From Periweissella beninensis (GTDB taxonomy: Bacteria; Bacillota; Bacilli; Lactobacillales; Lactobacillaceae), in assembly GCF_016908275.1 (NCBI RefSeq), contig NZ_JAFBDN010000008.1, positions 1 to 64,000 on the forward strand: a stretch of 64,000 bases of DNA. Direction: 5' to 3'. Shown here one piece after another: positions 1 through 9,420 of this stretch; the stretch's first letter is position 1; every line of letters begins with the position of its first letter. The notes under the pieces are model-generated. The model saw only the letters and a program-made list of their open reading frames with translations, did no database searches and was not told where the DNA came from. The position numbers and the translations under genes are program-made.

Positions 1-95
1 CTCTTTTTTTACACCTTTTTTTACAAAATGCAAGAAAAAAAGATACCGATTAACATGACGACGTCATGTCTATCAGTACCAAAAAGTGTAGACCC
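1..95 (-). mobile_element. Left end of an ISL3-family (IS1165-like) insertion sequence, cut by window edge
   Basis: The first 95 bases, read on the minus strand, begin GGGTCTAC and continue with TTTTTGGTACTGATAGACATGACG. They match almost base for base the + strand segment at 50970-51065, which leads into a recognisable ISL3-type transposase start. The element therefore lies to the left of the window, with its transposase reading leftwards. The outer tip is at about base 95. The family assignment rests on the 51100 ORF start and on recall of IS1165-type ends; the match between the two ends is directly visible. Confidence 0.7.
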
Positions 96-166
96 TAAAA
101 AACTTTAAATAAGATTTAATTTCCTTGGTTTAGATGTTTAGATGACTAGGTATGTTGTAATTATTT

Positions 167-175
167 TGTTATAAT
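167..175 (+). promoter_or_regulatory. Extended -10 promoter of tseB-asnS
   Basis: TGTTATAAT (TG-n-TATAAT) is a perfect extended -10 element, and no convincing -35 is seen. Transcription would start near 182, between the IS end and the tseB start codon. This favours the ATG at 210 over the upstream in-frame TTG at 186 as the real start. Confidence 0.5.
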
Positions 176-209
176 TATATGTTAGTTGAGAAATAACGAG
201 GGGCTTAAA

Positions 210-728
210 ATGGAATTACGGCAAAATATCTACCATCATCGACGTAAAATAAGACCAATAACATGGCTAATTATTGGCATTATTTTATTTATTGGATTTG
301 GTATCACATTTGTAAACACGGCACTTACGTCTGCTAAAGATGCTGAAGTAAAATATGCGACAATTGCTAAAAATAAAGGCTTAAAAAAACAAACAGACTT
401 TTTAGTATCAAAACGCGCACATACATATTATTCAGTATTTGGCAAAGATAAAAATAATGTAAAAATAGCGTTTATTATGAAGGCTAGCAAGAACGCCAAA
501 AATATTAAACCAATTAAAATATATCTGAAAAAAGGATTAAGCTATCAACAAACAGTTAATTTAGTGTGGGCTAAATATAATCCAAAAAAGGTTTATTCAT
601 TAGGATTGACAATGTATAAAGGTGTTCCTGCATGGGATATTTCTTTTAAAACAAAAAAAAATTCATTAAGTTTTGTGACGATACAATTTAGTAATGGTAA
701 GGAATTAAAATTAATCAAAAATTTGTAA
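210..728 (+). CDS. tseB: TseB/YpmB-like membrane protein (DUF5590)
   Basis: This 172-aa protein has one N-terminal membrane segment (about residues 14-38, following a basic HHRRK stretch) and an extracellular PepSY-like DUF5590 region. In Bacillus the homologue YpmB/TseB influences cell-wall elongation through PBP2A. The call rests on the architecture and on the conserved order ypmB-asnS-dnaD, which is kept here. The start is set at ATG 210 because ACGAGGGG lies 7 bases upstream; an in-frame TTG at 186 would add eight residues but has no ribosome binding site and sits almost at the predicted transcription start. An IS end lies about 115 bp upstream, so whatever usually precedes this gene (often dinG) may have been separated from it. 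Confidence 0.75.
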   Translation: MELRQNIYHHRRKIRPITWLIIGIILFIGFGITFVNTALTSAKDAEVKYATIAKNKGLKKQTDFLVSKRAHTYYSVFGKDKNNVKIAFIMKASKNAKNIKPIKIYLKKGLSYQQTVNLVWAKYNPKKVYSLGLTMYKGVPAWDISFKTKKNSLSFVTIQFSNGKELKLIKNL

Positions 729-840
729 ACAGATGTTTTACTTATAAATTTGGTGCTATATCAGAACGTCTTTATGATGTAAAATAAATATATGGTTTTT
801 AAATGAAATAATCTATTTACATAGAGATAAGGATAAAACA

Positions 841-2136
841 ATGCAAAAAATTAATATTATTGATGCCGCCAGACATGTTGAAGAAGAAGTTGAAATAGGT
901 GCATGGCTTACAAATAAACGATCAAGTGGAAAAATAGCATTTCTTCAATTAAGAGATGGCTCAGCCTTTTTTCAAGGAGTTGTGGTTAAAGCAAAAGTTG
1001 GAGAAGAAGTTTTTGAATTAGCTAAAGAGCTAAAACAAGAAGCAGCTATTAAAGTTGTCGGAATAATTCATGAAGATAAGCGTTCACATTTTGGTTATGA
1101 AATAGAAGTGACAAAAATCATAGAAATTGGATCTTCTGATGAGTATCCAATAACACCAAAAGAACATGGTACCGACTTTTTGATGGATCATCGTCATTTA
1201 TATTTACGTCATCAAAAGCCATTTGCTATTATGAAGATACGAAATGAACTTATTAGAGCAACATATGAGTTTTTTAATAAAGAAGGATTTACAAAATTAG
1301 ATGCACCAATTTTGACTGGTTCAGCGCCAGAAGGAACTACTGAATTGTTTGAAACCGATTATTTTGGACAGTCAGCTTATTTATCGCAAACTGGTCAGTT
1401 ATATGCTGAAGCAGGCGCTATGGCGTATGGTAAAGTATTTACTTTTGGACCAACTTTTCGAGCTGAAAAATCAAAAACACGACGTCACTTGACTGAGTTT
1501 TGGATGATTGAACCTGAAATGGCGTGGACAACGCAGGAAGAAAGTTTAGTAATTCAAGAAAAATATATTGCCTTTTTAGTCCAAAATGTAATTGATCATA
1601 ATGCCTACGAATTAAAACTTTTAGATCGAGATATTGATATTCTTCGAAAGTATACACAGTTACCTTTTCCTAGATTATCATATGATGATGCAGTTACCTT
1701 ACTCAAAGATAATGGCTTCGATGTCGAATGGGGAGTCGATTTTGGTTCACCTGAGGAAACATTTTTAGCTAATCATTTTGAAAAACCTGTGTTTATTATT
1801 AATTTTCCAAAAGCAATTAAAGCTTTTTATATGAAACGTCATCCATCACGAGATGATGTTGTTGTTTCTGCTGATCTATTAGCACCAGAAGGATATGGAG
1901 AAATAATTGGCGGATCTGAGCGTGATACTGATTATGAATATCTAAAAGAACGAATTGAAGAACAAGGATTGAGTTTGGCTGAATACCAGTGGTATTTAGA
2001 TTTACGGCAATATGGATCAGTTCCGCACAGTGGCTTTGGCCTTGGCCTAGAGCGAGCAGTTACCTGGATTACAGGAACTGAACATATTCGTGAGGCTATT
2101 CCATTTCCACGTACGTTAAATAGATTACGACCTTAA
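841..2136 (+). CDS. asnS: Asparaginyl-tRNA synthetase
   Basis: This 431-aa class IIb synthetase charges tRNA-Asn with asparagine using ATP. The N-terminal OB-fold anticodon-binding domain covers about residues 1-105. The catalytic domain shows motif 2 ([20 protein letters not shown]) and motif 3 ([15 protein letters not shown] near the C terminus). The length is normal for AsnRS. It has a GGATAAAACA-type ribosome binding site and lies 112 bp after tseB; no separate strong promoter or T-box is seen, so it is probably co-transcribed with tseB. A hairpin terminator follows at 2157. Confidence 0.97.
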   Translation: MQKINIIDAARHVEEEVEIGAWLTNKRSSGKIAFLQLRDGSAFFQGVVVKAKVGEEVFELAKELKQEAAIKVVGIIHEDKRSHFGYEIEVTKIIEIGSSDEYPITPKEHGTDFLMDHRHLYLRHQKPFAIMKIRNELIRATYEFFNKEGFTKLDAPILTGSAPEGTTELFETDYFGQSAYLSQTGQLYAEAGAMAYGKVFTFGPTFRAEKSKTRRHLTEFWMIEPEMAWTTQEESLVIQEKYIAFLVQNVIDHNAYELKLLDRDIDILRKYTQLPFPRLSYDDAVTLLKDNGFDVEWGVDFGSPEETFLANHFEKPVFIINFPKAIKAFYMKRHPSRDDVVVSADLLAPEGYGEIIGGSERDTDYEYLKERIEEQGLSLAEYQWYLDLRQYGSVPHSGFGLGLERAVTWITGTEHIREAIPFPRTLNRLRP

Positions 2137-2156
2137 AAATAAAAATAAATGGAAAG

Positions 2157-2185
2157 CGAACTATAATTAGTATGGTTCGTTTTTT
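2157..2185 (+). terminator. Rho-independent terminator of asnS
   Basis: A 9-bp stem CGAACTATA / TATGGTTCG (one G-U pair) with loop ATTAG is followed by six T residues. Confidence 0.8.
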
Positions 2186-2238
2186 CATAGCAGTATATTA
2201 CTATAATAATAAAAACTTCTAAAAAACGAGGATTAAAT

Positions 2239-2961
2239 TTGAAGATAAATGAAAATAATTTAAATAATTATATACAATCAGGAAATACCGTATTCAGTAA
2301 TTATCTCTTGATTCATTATTTTGATATTGGAATGAGTAACGAGCAACTACTAATTTATATTCAAGCGAAAAGTGCACTTGATCAAGGTACTAAATTTCCT
2401 GATCTTGACATGATAGCTAATAATTTGCATTTTACAAAAAATCAGGTTGCTAATGAATTACAAAAAATGGTTAATGCAAAGCTTGCAGAAATTGAAACGA
2501 TGCAAATAAATCAACAACATAAAATGGATGTGCTGTCATTTAATGGTTTAACAGAAAAATTATTAACGATGCAAATTAAAAATGATAATGACCAAGCAAT
2601 ACCTAAACCAATCAATACAGCAACTAGTCGTAGTGAAATATTTGCAAATATTGAAAGCGAGTTCAGAAGACCTCTTTCTAGTATAGAATTACAAAAAATT
2701 AGTGAATGGTTAGATAGTTATAGTTTTAAACCAGAAATGATTTTATTAGCACTTAAAGAAGCTGTGCTAAATAATGTTTATAATCTTAGATATATTGAGC
2801 AGATTTTAATTAATTGGCAACAAAAGAATATTAATACGGCCCATGAAGTAGAAGTAAATCGGCAGGCACGCCAACAATCTATTAATCGTGAAGGTAATTC
2901 TAAGCAAAATGTTAGTAATCAAAAATATATCGATATTCCATTTGATAATATTTTTGATTAG
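2239..2961 (+). CDS. dnaD: DnaD-family replication protein
   Basis: This 240-aa protein has an N-terminal winged-helix DnaD domain (about residues 10-100) and a C-terminal DnaB_2/DnaD domain (about 130-195) with the hallmark YIEQILINW. DnaD helps load the replicative helicase at PriA- and DnaA-dependent origins in Firmicutes. The start is a TTG with ACGAGGA 5 bases upstream; no better ATG is available. The low-complexity tail after residue 200 is rich in Asn and Gln. Its position directly after asnS is the normal Firmicutes arrangement; nth, often next, is absent here. Confidence 0.9.
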   Translation: MKINENNLNNYIQSGNTVFSNYLLIHYFDIGMSNEQLLIYIQAKSALDQGTKFPDLDMIANNLHFTKNQVANELQKMVNAKLAEIETMQINQQHKMDVLSFNGLTEKLLTMQIKNDNDQAIPKPINTATSRSEIFANIESEFRRPLSSIELQKISEWLDSYSFKPEMILLALKEAVLNNVYNLRYIEQILINWQQKNINTAHEVEVNRQARQQSINREGNSKQNVSNQKYIDIPFDNIFD

Positions 2962-3064
2962 CGATAAAAAATTTATTTTAGTAATTTTTAGTTGTTACTT
3001 ATAATAGTGGATGGTAAACTATATGAGCTACAGAATTATATAATTACCATTTGGAGGAACTATT

Positions 3065-3787
3065 ATGGATTATCCGCTTTTAACGCGTTTAATCGCAGAA
3101 TTTTTTGGTACGCTATTATTAGTTTTATTAGGAAACGGTGCGGTTGCTAATGTTGATTTAATAAAAAGTAAGGGAAATAAAGGTGGATGGATTTTAATTG
3201 CTTTAGGTTATGGGATGGGGGTAATGTTACCTGCCATGATGTTTAGTACGATTTCAGGTAATCATATTAACCCTGCGTTTACAATCGGTTTAGCAATGAT
3301 TAACTTATTTCCAATGTCGGAAGTTGTGCCATACATTTTAGCACAACTTTTAGGCGCAATTGTTGGTCAAATATTAGTGGTTGGTATTTATAAACCACAT
3401 TATGATGTCACAGATGATCATGGCGTTGTGCTAGGAACCTTCGCGACTAGTAATGTTTCAAAAAGTTGTCTGAATGGTTTTATTACAGAAGTGATTGGTA
3501 CTTTTGTGTTGATTTTTTGTGCTCTTGGAATAACATCATCTCAGTCTAATCCTAAATTAGACGCATTAGCATTAGGTTTCTTAGTGATGACCCTAGTTAT
3601 TTCATTAGGTGGTACGACGGGACCGGCATTAAACCCAGCGCGTGATTTAGGACCACGACTGGTTTATATAGTATTACCTTTAAAACATAAAGGATCGGCT
3701 GATTTAAGCTATGCATGGGTTCCAATTTTAGCACCCTTAATTGGTGGAGTAACAGCGGCAGAATGTTGGAAGTTACTATTTTATTAA
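3065..3787 (+). CDS. glpF: Glycerol uptake facilitator (aquaporin/MIP family)
   Basis: This 240-aa channel protein has six predicted membrane helices and the two half-helix motifs GNHINPAFTIG and GPALNPARDLGPR. The Asp after the second NPAR is the mark of aquaglyceroporins rather than water-only channels, so glycerol or other small neutral solutes are the likely cargo. TTTGGAGGAAC is the ribosome binding site. A TATAAT at 3000-3005 is a likely -10 box, with only a weak -35. No glpK or glpD lies nearby. A terminator-like hairpin follows at 3855. LAB homologues can also pass lactic acid, water or dihydroxyacetone, so the precise solute is inferred. Confidence 0.88.
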   Translation: MDYPLLTRLIAEFFGTLLLVLLGNGAVANVDLIKSKGNKGGWILIALGYGMGVMLPAMMFSTISGNHINPAFTIGLAMINLFPMSEVVPYILAQLLGAIVGQILVVGIYKPHYDVTDDHGVVLGTFATSNVSKSCLNGFITEVIGTFVLIFCALGITSSQSNPKLDALALGFLVMTLVISLGGTTGPALNPARDLGPRLVYIVLPLKHKGSADLSYAWVPILAPLIGGVTAAECWKLLFY

Positions 3788-3854
3788 ATAAATTTTCAGG
3801 TTTCAAAAATAATGGATGTTAAAGATATAAGTTGATTAATAATATTATCAAATA

Positions 3855-3897
3855 AAACCCCTCTTACAAAGTAGCAATGTCAAGGTAAGAGGGGTTT
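3855..3897 (+). terminator. Hairpin terminator after glpF
   Basis: A 13-bp perfect stem AAACCCCTCTTAC / GTAAGAGGGGTTT encloses a 17-nt loop. The T-run is short, so termination could be partial; the A-rich opposite flank would also allow action on the other strand. Confidence 0.65.
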
Positions 3898-3999
3898 AGT
3901 CTAGATTCACAATATGTTAAATTATTATCAGTAATAAAAGTATACATTTTATTACTTTAATTTAGATAAGACGCTATTGAATTAATGGAGGAAATTTGA

Positions 4000-5202
4000 T
4001 TGACAGAGATAATTTTAAAAAATATAGCACTTAATGCTGAAAATGAACAATTTAAAACAACAGCTAATAGTCTATTAGGAAATCATCTTTTAATTACAGG
4101 AACAACTGGTAGTGGAAAATCAACTTCAGCGTTAAGTATTCTGACTGCGTTAAAAAGAAATAATCAAAATACAATTATTATTGATGCAACCGGTGAATAT
4201 AAAAATATTGAAAATGCGACTGTAGCTAAATTAGGGGAGAATGCCTTTATTGATTATACTAAACTTGATAATAATACTTGGGCGAATCTGTTAACCTTAA
4301 ATAAACCGAAAGAAATTAAAGTTCTAGCTGCGGCTATTTTAAGTTTAAAAATTCAAAAAAATGTGTATAAAAAAGATGGTATTTACTCAAAAATAAATCG
4401 AAAATGGACAGATTTTAAAAAGGATAGCTATCAACTATTTAATTATCCACAACCGTTTAATATCAATTTATTAGGACAACAAATTAGTGAAGAATTAATA
4501 AAACCCAAATTAGATGAAACAATGAATTTAGAAGTTATTGGTCAAGAAAGAGATTTTAAAAAGTTAGCTAAGTGGCAGACCAGATTGCAACAAATTAATA
4601 ATACGTTATCAGATCCAATAATCGCTAACATTTTTCATTTACCTGATCATTTAGCCACGCATAATAACGTAAGGTTTGATATTATGTATCTAATTGCGCT
4701 ATTTAGTACACACAAAGTAGTGAATAAAACATTAGTTATTGATATATCAAAAGTATTACCAATCGTAAATTTAGATCAAAAAATTGTATCAATCATTGCT
4801 AATGAAGTTTTATCGGTCAAAAATAAGAACAATAAAAGACCGGTCGTTTTATTTATAGACGAAGCGCATCGTTATATACCTAATAAAAATAAAAAAATCA
4901 GTGAGAATAACGGAGTGTATAAAATATTAAGGGAAGGCCGTAAAGTTGGCACTTATCTATTGTTAACAACGCAAAGCCCATTGGATATACCAACTAAGCT
5001 CCTCGGTCAATTTGGGGCAACCTTGACACATAAAATAAAAACAAATACAGAATTAAAACGATTAAAGATTAAAATACCAACTATTATTAGCTATCAACCA
5101 GGACAAGCTTTGTTGCAAGGAGACAATTATGCAAAAGTATATGAATTACAAATGATAAAAAGCGATGAACAACATGCTACTAATTCACCTAAGTTTAGTT
5201 AA
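4000..5202 (+). CDS. HerA/VirB4-like P-loop ATPase (DUF87), stand-alone
   Basis: This 400-aa ATPase has Walker A GTTGSGKS (residues 34-41), a HerA-type DATGEY strand (62-67) and Walker B VVLFIDEAH (282-290). A conserved LREGRKVGTYLLLTTQSP segment (310-327) follows and is typical of HerA and type IV secretion ATPases that pump DNA or act on DNA ends. The N-terminal HAS barrel of true HerA is missing: only about 25 residues precede the P-loop. Start TTG has GGAGG 8 bases upstream. It is followed 18 bp later by a GNAT gene, so the two are probably one transcript. No NurA, SIR2 or other nuclease partner is adjacent. Its cellular role is not known. Confidence 0.8.
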   Translation: MTEIILKNIALNAENEQFKTTANSLLGNHLLITGTTGSGKSTSALSILTALKRNNQNTIIIDATGEYKNIENATVAKLGENAFIDYTKLDNNTWANLLTLNKPKEIKVLAAAILSLKIQKNVYKKDGIYSKINRKWTDFKKDSYQLFNYPQPFNINLLGQQISEELIKPKLDETMNLEVIGQERDFKKLAKWQTRLQQINNTLSDPIIANIFHLPDHLATHNNVRFDIMYLIALFSTHKVVNKTLVIDISKVLPIVNLDQKIVSIIANEVLSVKNKNNKRPVVLFIDEAHRYIPNKNKKISENNGVYKILREGRKVGTYLLLTTQSPLDIPTKLLGQFGATLTHKIKTNTELKRLKIKIPTIISYQPGQALLQGDNYAKVYELQMIKSDEQHATNSPKFS

Positions 5203-5220
5203 ATTAAGAAGGAAAAAATT

Positions 5221-5802
5221 ATGGAAAAATATCAAATAATGGATGCAACCTCACAAATGCAATCACAGATAATAGCACTTTTTAAACGCATTTTTGATCA
5301 AATGGAATTACCCCAACTTAAAAAATTAAACAATGATGAGCAAGAGAAGCTATTAAATGAAGCATTTAACATTGTAAAGCTACGTCAGTGGGCAGTTATT
5401 AAGGTAATCTTAACACAATCAGATAAAGTCGTAGGAGTTGCATATTCATATAACGGAGTTAACGAAAATAAACTAAAGGAATTACTTTTAGAAAGGACAG
5501 CTCCTATTGATTTACATCCTGATGTTGAAACAAAAAGTGGTGAATGGTATTTAGAAATGCTCGTAATTGACCAAGCATATCAAGGACAAGGATTGGGGAA
5601 AAAATTACTTGAAGATGTATGGCAAATTGCACAGCAAAACAAGTTAAGTTTAACTTTGAATGTGGACCATACAAATATTAAAGCCAAAAAATTGTATCAA
5701 GCACAAGGTTTTATCGATATTTCGTCAATTATGATTGGGCAACATCGATATGTCCATATGCAAAAAAATAAAAAATTGCGACAAATGTTTGACATTCTCT
5801 GA
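5221..5802 (+). CDS. GNAT-family N-acetyltransferase
   Basis: This 193-aa protein carries the acetyl-CoA binding motif A as QGQGLGKKLL (about residues 121-130), preceded by the beta strand EMLVID and followed by NIKAKKLYQAQGF, the usual GNAT C-terminal signature. The substrate cannot be read from the sequence. It has an AGAAGGA ribosome binding site and lies 18 bp after the HerA-like ATPase. The hrcA promoter overlaps its stop codon, so the heat-shock operon begins inside the end of this gene. Confidence 0.85.
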   Translation: MEKYQIMDATSQMQSQIIALFKRIFDQMELPQLKKLNNDEQEKLLNEAFNIVKLRQWAVIKVILTQSDKVVGVAYSYNGVNENKLKELLLERTAPIDLHPDVETKSGEWYLEMLVIDQAYQGQGLGKKLLEDVWQIAQQNKLSLTLNVDHTNIKAKKLYQAQGFIDISSIMIGQHRYVHMQKNKKLRQMFDIL

Positions 5803-5816
5803 CTAAGTAGTATTAT
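5789..5816 (+). promoter_or_regulatory. Sigma-A promoter of the hrcA operon
   Basis: TTGACA (5789-5794), a 16-bp spacer and TATTAT (5811-5816) form a strong housekeeping promoter. It overlaps the stop codon of the GNAT gene and sits just before the CIRCE operator. Confidence 0.8.
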
Positions 5817-5824
5817 ATTAATTG

Positions 5825-5851
5825 TTAGCACTTGAGTGTTGTGAGTGCTAA
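5825..5851 (+). promoter_or_regulatory. CIRCE operator (HrcA binding site)
   Basis: TTAGCACTT-N9-GAGTGCTAA matches the CIRCE consensus TTAGCACTC-N9-GAGTGCTAA with one mismatch in the left arm. It covers the expected transcription start, so HrcA would block this promoter until heat stress releases it. Confidence 0.95.
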
Positions 5852-5867
5852 AGTGAGGTGATAGTGA

Positions 5868-6923
5868 ATGTTAACAGATCGGCAAAAGTTGATTCTGCAA
5901 GCGATTATTCTGGCTTATACAGAAACTGGACACGCAATAGGATCAAAAGCATTAGCAGATAAACTAAGCATGACTATTAGTTCAGCAACAATTCGAAATG
6001 AGATGGCGATTTTAGAGGAAAAAGCGTTAATTCAAAAAGAACATACTAGTTCTGGAAGAATTCCATCTTTAGCAGGCTATCGATATTATGTCGATAATCT
6101 TAAAGATATTGATATGCTTGTTAAAAAACAGGATATATTAACAATTAGAGATTCCTTTAATCAAAATTATACGAAGGTTGATGAAATTATAGCACAATCA
6201 ACTAATATGTTGTCACAGCTTACATCCTATACTGCATTGGCAATTAAACCAGAAACGATAAATACTACATTGTCTGGTTTTAGGCTTGTCCCACTAGGAA
6301 GTCACCAAGTGATGGCTATTTTAGTCACTAATAATGGTGATGTTGAGAGCCAACAATTTGCAATTAACAAGGAAGTTACAAGTGAACAGTTAGAGGCCGT
6401 TGTTCGAATTGTAAACGACCAACTAATTGGTAAATCTTTAGATGTTGTGGTAAAAAAGTTAGCTAATGAAGTACCAATTTTGATTAATAAATATTTAAGT
6501 TCATCAGATGCCTTTTTAGACACATTTGACAATGTTTTAAATAAATTTGGAACAGATCAGTTTTTTGTCGGGGGCCGTTTGAATTTGTTGGATTTTAGCT
6601 CAAGTGATAATCCAGCAGCTATTAAACAACTATATGAGCTTCTTAATAGTAAGAAGGATATGCATAATATGATGAACTTTAATGATCAAGAAAATGATCA
6701 AACTACTATCTCAGTTAAAATTGGTGACGAAATTGCTAATGATTTATTAAAAGATTATTCATTGTTAACAGCAAGTTATGATGTTGGGGATCACGGGAAA
6801 GGAATTATTGCAATTTTGGGGCCAACCCGGATGCCTTATTCAAAGACCATTGGCCTTTTAGGTGCATTTAGGCAAGAACTAACTAGCAAGTTAGTAAATT
6901 ATTATCACTTTTATGATGAGTAA
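5868..6923 (+). CDS. hrcA: Heat-inducible transcription repressor HrcA
   Basis: This 351-aa repressor has an N-terminal winged helix (about residues 1-75, with the signature SSATIRNEMAILEEKALI and HTSSGRIPSLAGYRYYVD), followed by the GAF-like and dimerisation regions. HrcA binds CIRCE and is itself stabilised by GroEL in relatives, which gives feedback control of chaperone synthesis. AAGTGAGGTGA is the ribosome binding site. It is the first gene of hrcA-grpE-dnaK and is preceded by its own CIRCE box, so it is autoregulated. Confidence 0.97.
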   Translation: MLTDRQKLILQAIILAYTETGHAIGSKALADKLSMTISSATIRNEMAILEEKALIQKEHTSSGRIPSLAGYRYYVDNLKDIDMLVKKQDILTIRDSFNQNYTKVDEIIAQSTNMLSQLTSYTALAIKPETINTTLSGFRLVPLGSHQVMAILVTNNGDVESQQFAINKEVTSEQLEAVVRIVNDQLIGKSLDVVVKKLANEVPILINKYLSSSDAFLDTFDNVLNKFGTDQFFVGGRLNLLDFSSSDNPAAIKQLYELLNSKKDMHNMMNFNDQENDQTTISVKIGDEIANDLLKDYSLLTASYDVGDHGKGIIAILGPTRMPYSKTIGLLGAFRQELTSKLVNYYHFYDE

Positions 6924-6934
6924 GGAGGTGCAAA

Positions 6935-7522
6935 ATGGCAGAACAAGAAAATAAAGTAGATGATCAAAATGTTGATGAGCACCAAGCAGAAGCAGAAGCA
7001 GAAACAGTAGCCACAACCGAAGAAGCAACTATGGCTGAACAAGCTGAACAAGTAGTAGAAAATACTAGTGATAAGCAAATTGCTGATTTAGAGAATAAGG
7101 TTAGTGACATGGAAGACCGCTATTTTAGAGCGCAAGCTGAAATGGACAATATGCAAAAACGTTTTAAAAAAGAACAAGAAGCTCTTCTAAAATATGAGGG
7201 AACAAAATTAGCCAAATCAATTTTACCAGCAATCGATAATTTAGAACGTGCTTTAACTGTTGAAGCAGATGATGCGGCCGCTAAACAGTTGAAAACTGGT
7301 GTTGAAATGGTATTGAAAACATTAAAACAAGCGTTAAAAGATAACGCGATTGAAGCAGTTGGTGAAATTGGAGATGTTTTTGATCCTAACTATCATCAAG
7401 CAATTCAATCAGTTGATGCTGATGAAAAGCATGCAACAGACACGATTGTTGCGGTTATGCAAAAAGGATATGTATTAAAAGATCGTGTTATTCGCCCAGC
7501 AATGGTAAGCGTAGCACAATAA
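6935..7522 (+). CDS. grpE: Nucleotide exchange factor GrpE
   Basis: This 195-aa protein has an acidic, low-complexity N-terminal tail of about 45 residues (Glu, Ala and Thr rich), then a long coiled coil (about 46-95), then the beta-rich head with FDPNYHQAIQ and KGYVLKDRVIRPAMVSV. GrpE drives ADP release from DnaK and acts as a thermosensor. AAGGAGGTG is a near-perfect ribosome binding site, 11 bp after hrcA. It is co-transcribed with hrcA and dnaK. Confidence 0.97.
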   Translation: MAEQENKVDDQNVDEHQAEAEAETVATTEEATMAEQAEQVVENTSDKQIADLENKVSDMEDRYFRAQAEMDNMQKRFKKEQEALLKYEGTKLAKSILPAIDNLERALTVEADDAAAKQLKTGVEMVLKTLKQALKDNAIEAVGEIGDVFDPNYHQAIQSVDADEKHATDTIVAVMQKGYVLKDRVIRPAMVSVAQ

Positions 7523-7543
7523 AAGAAAGAGGTAAATTTAACA

Positions 7544-9370
7544 ATGGCAAAGATTATTGGAATTGACTTAGGAACAACAAACTCAGCAGTTGCTGTCTTA
7601 GAAGGTAATGAACCTAAAATTATTACCAATCCAGATGGTGATCGTACGACTCCTTCAGTTGTTTCATTTAAAAATGGCGAGACAATGGTTGGTAAAACAG
7701 CTAAACGTCAAGCAATCACAAACAAAGATACAATTTCTTCAATTAAACGGCATATTGGGGAAGCAGGCTATAAAGTCGATGTTGAAGGTAAGCAATATAC
7801 GCCTCAAGAAATTTCAGCAATGATTTTACAATACATTAAAAAATACGCAGAGGACTATCTAGGTGAAGAAGTTACCCAAGCGGTTATAACAGTACCGGCT
7901 TATTTCAATGATGCACAACGTCAAGCTACAAAAGATGCTGGTAAAATTGCTGGCTTAAAAGTTGAAAGAATTATCAATGAACCAACAGCTGCCGCATTAG
8001 CCTATGGTCTAGATAAATTAGATCGTGATGAAAAAATACTGGTTTATGATTTAGGTGGTGGGACTTTTGACGTGTCAGTCTTAGAATTAGGTGATGGGGT
8101 ATTTGATGTTCTTTCAACTAATGGAGATACACGTCTAGGTGGAGATGATTTTGATCAAAAAATTATTGATTGGCTAGTAGCTGAATTTAAAGCTAATAAT
8201 GGTGTTGACTTATCAGATGATACATTGGCATTACAACGTTTAAAAGATGCTGCTGAAACTGCGAAAAAGACGCTTTCATCATCAACTGAAGCTCAAATTG
8301 ATTTACCATTTATTGCCTCAGGTGCGCAAGGCCCATTGCATATTCAAACATCGCTTTCAAGAGCTAAATTTAATCAGTTAACAGTGGATTTAGTTGAACG
8401 CGCGAAAGTTCCTGTACAAAATGCCCTTAAAGACGCTGGGTTAACAATGGATGACATTGATCAAGTTATCCTAAATGGTGGTTCAACTCGTATTCCTGCT
8501 GTGCAAGAGTCAGTACGTGAAATGACAGGTAAAGAACCATCACATTCAATCAACCCGGATGAAGCTGTTGCTCTTGGTGCAGCTGTTCAAGGTGGTGTGA
8601 TTACTGGTGATGTTAAAGATGTTGTCTTGCTTGATGTTACACCATTATCATTAGGAATTGAAACAATGGGTGGTGTATTTACTAAGCTAATTGACCGGAA
8701 TACTACAATTCCAACATCTAAGTCACAAGTTTTTTCAACTGCTGCTGATAATCAACCAGCTGTTGACATTCATGTTCTTCAAGGTGAACGACCAATGGCT
8801 GCTGATAATAAAACATTAGGTCGTTTCCAACTAACTGATATTCCAGCAGCACCACGTGGAATTCCACAAATTGAGGTTAAATTTGATATTGATAAAAATG
8901 GTATCGTAAATGTTTCTGCGAAGGACTTAGGAACTAATAAGGAACAAAAAATCACCATTAAATCAAATTCTGGTTTATCAGATGAAGAAATTGAACGTAT
9001 GATGAATGATGCTAAAGCTAATGAAGAAGCAGATTCTAAGCGTAAAGAAGAAGTTGAAGTTCGTAATGAGGTAGACCAATTAATCTTCCAAACTGAAAAG
9101 ACGATTAAAGAAGTCGGAGATAAGGTTCCTGAAAATGAAGTACAACCAACTAAAGATGCTTTAGAAGAATTGAAAAAAGCACAATCAGATGATAATCTTG
9201 AAGAAATGAAAGCTAAAAAGGATGCTTTAAGTGAAAAAGCACAAGAGTTAGCTGTCAAGTTGTATCAACAAGCTCAAGATACTCAAACGACTGATGAAGA
9301 TTCAAATAAGGGTACTGATGATAACACTGTTGATGGTGATTTTGAAGAAGTTGACCCAAATAAAAAATAA
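7544..9370 (+). CDS. dnaK: Chaperone protein DnaK (Hsp70)
   Basis: This 608-aa Hsp70 has the ATPase domain (about 1-360; [12 protein letters not shown] phosphate loop, [19 protein letters not shown] and [14 protein letters not shown]), a linker [15 protein letters not shown], the substrate-binding beta domain and an alpha lid. It has the shorter Gram-positive form of the ATPase domain. The C terminus is acidic and ends EEVDPNKK, similar to other Firmicutes DnaK tails. It lies 21 bp after grpE. A hairpin without a long T-run separates it from dnaJ. Confidence 0.98.
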   Translation: MAKIIGIDLGTTNSAVAVLEGNEPKIITNPDGDRTTPSVVSFKNGETMVGKTAKRQAITNKDTISSIKRHIGEAGYKVDVEGKQYTPQEISAMILQYIKKYAEDYLGEEVTQAVITVPAYFNDAQRQATKDAGKIAGLKVERIINEPTAAALAYGLDKLDRDEKILVYDLGGGTFDVSVLELGDGVFDVLSTNGDTRLGGDDFDQKIIDWLVAEFKANNGVDLSDDTLALQRLKDAAETAKKTLSSSTEAQIDLPFIASGAQGPLHIQTSLSRAKFNQLTVDLVERAKVPVQNALKDAGLTMDDIDQVILNGGSTRIPAVQESVREMTGKEPSHSINPDEAVALGAAVQGGVITGDVKDVVLLDVTPLSLGIETMGGVFTKLIDRNTTIPTSKSQVFSTAADNQPAVDIHVLQGERPMAADNKTLGRFQLTDIPAAPRGIPQIEVKFDIDKNGIVNVSAKDLGTNKEQKITIKSNSGLSDEEIERMMNDAKANEEADSKRKEEVEVRNEVDQLIFQTEKTIKEVGDKVPENEVQPTKDALEELKKAQSDDNLEEMKAKKDALSEKAQELAVKLYQQAQDTQTTDEDSNKGTDDNTVDGDFEEVDPNKK

Positions 9371-9392
9371 TTAGACAATTTAATTATTATTA

Positions 9393-9420
9393 GTGGGTTT
9401 GGGATTTTTCCCAAGCCCGC
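9393..9420 (+). terminator. Intercistronic hairpin between dnaK and dnaJ
   Basis: A 12-bp stem GTGGGTTTGGGA / TCCCAAGCCCGC (two G-U pairs) has a TTTT loop and is followed by only three T residues. It could be a partial terminator or an mRNA processing and stabilising hairpin that sets DnaK above DnaJ. A TATAAT at 9426-9431 just downstream may give dnaJ a secondary promoter. Confidence 0.55.

Noticed and set aside
4000-5802. Established HerA-based defence system (HerA-SIR2, HerA-NurA)
   Set aside because: No SIR2, NurA, DUF4297 or other nuclease gene adjoins; only a GNAT gene does, so a named system cannot be claimed.
8779-9258. 159-codon open frame antisense to the dnaK 3' half
   Set aside because: It is a Ser/Leu-rich mirror of strongly conserved dnaK codons with no ribosome binding site; an antisense shadow.
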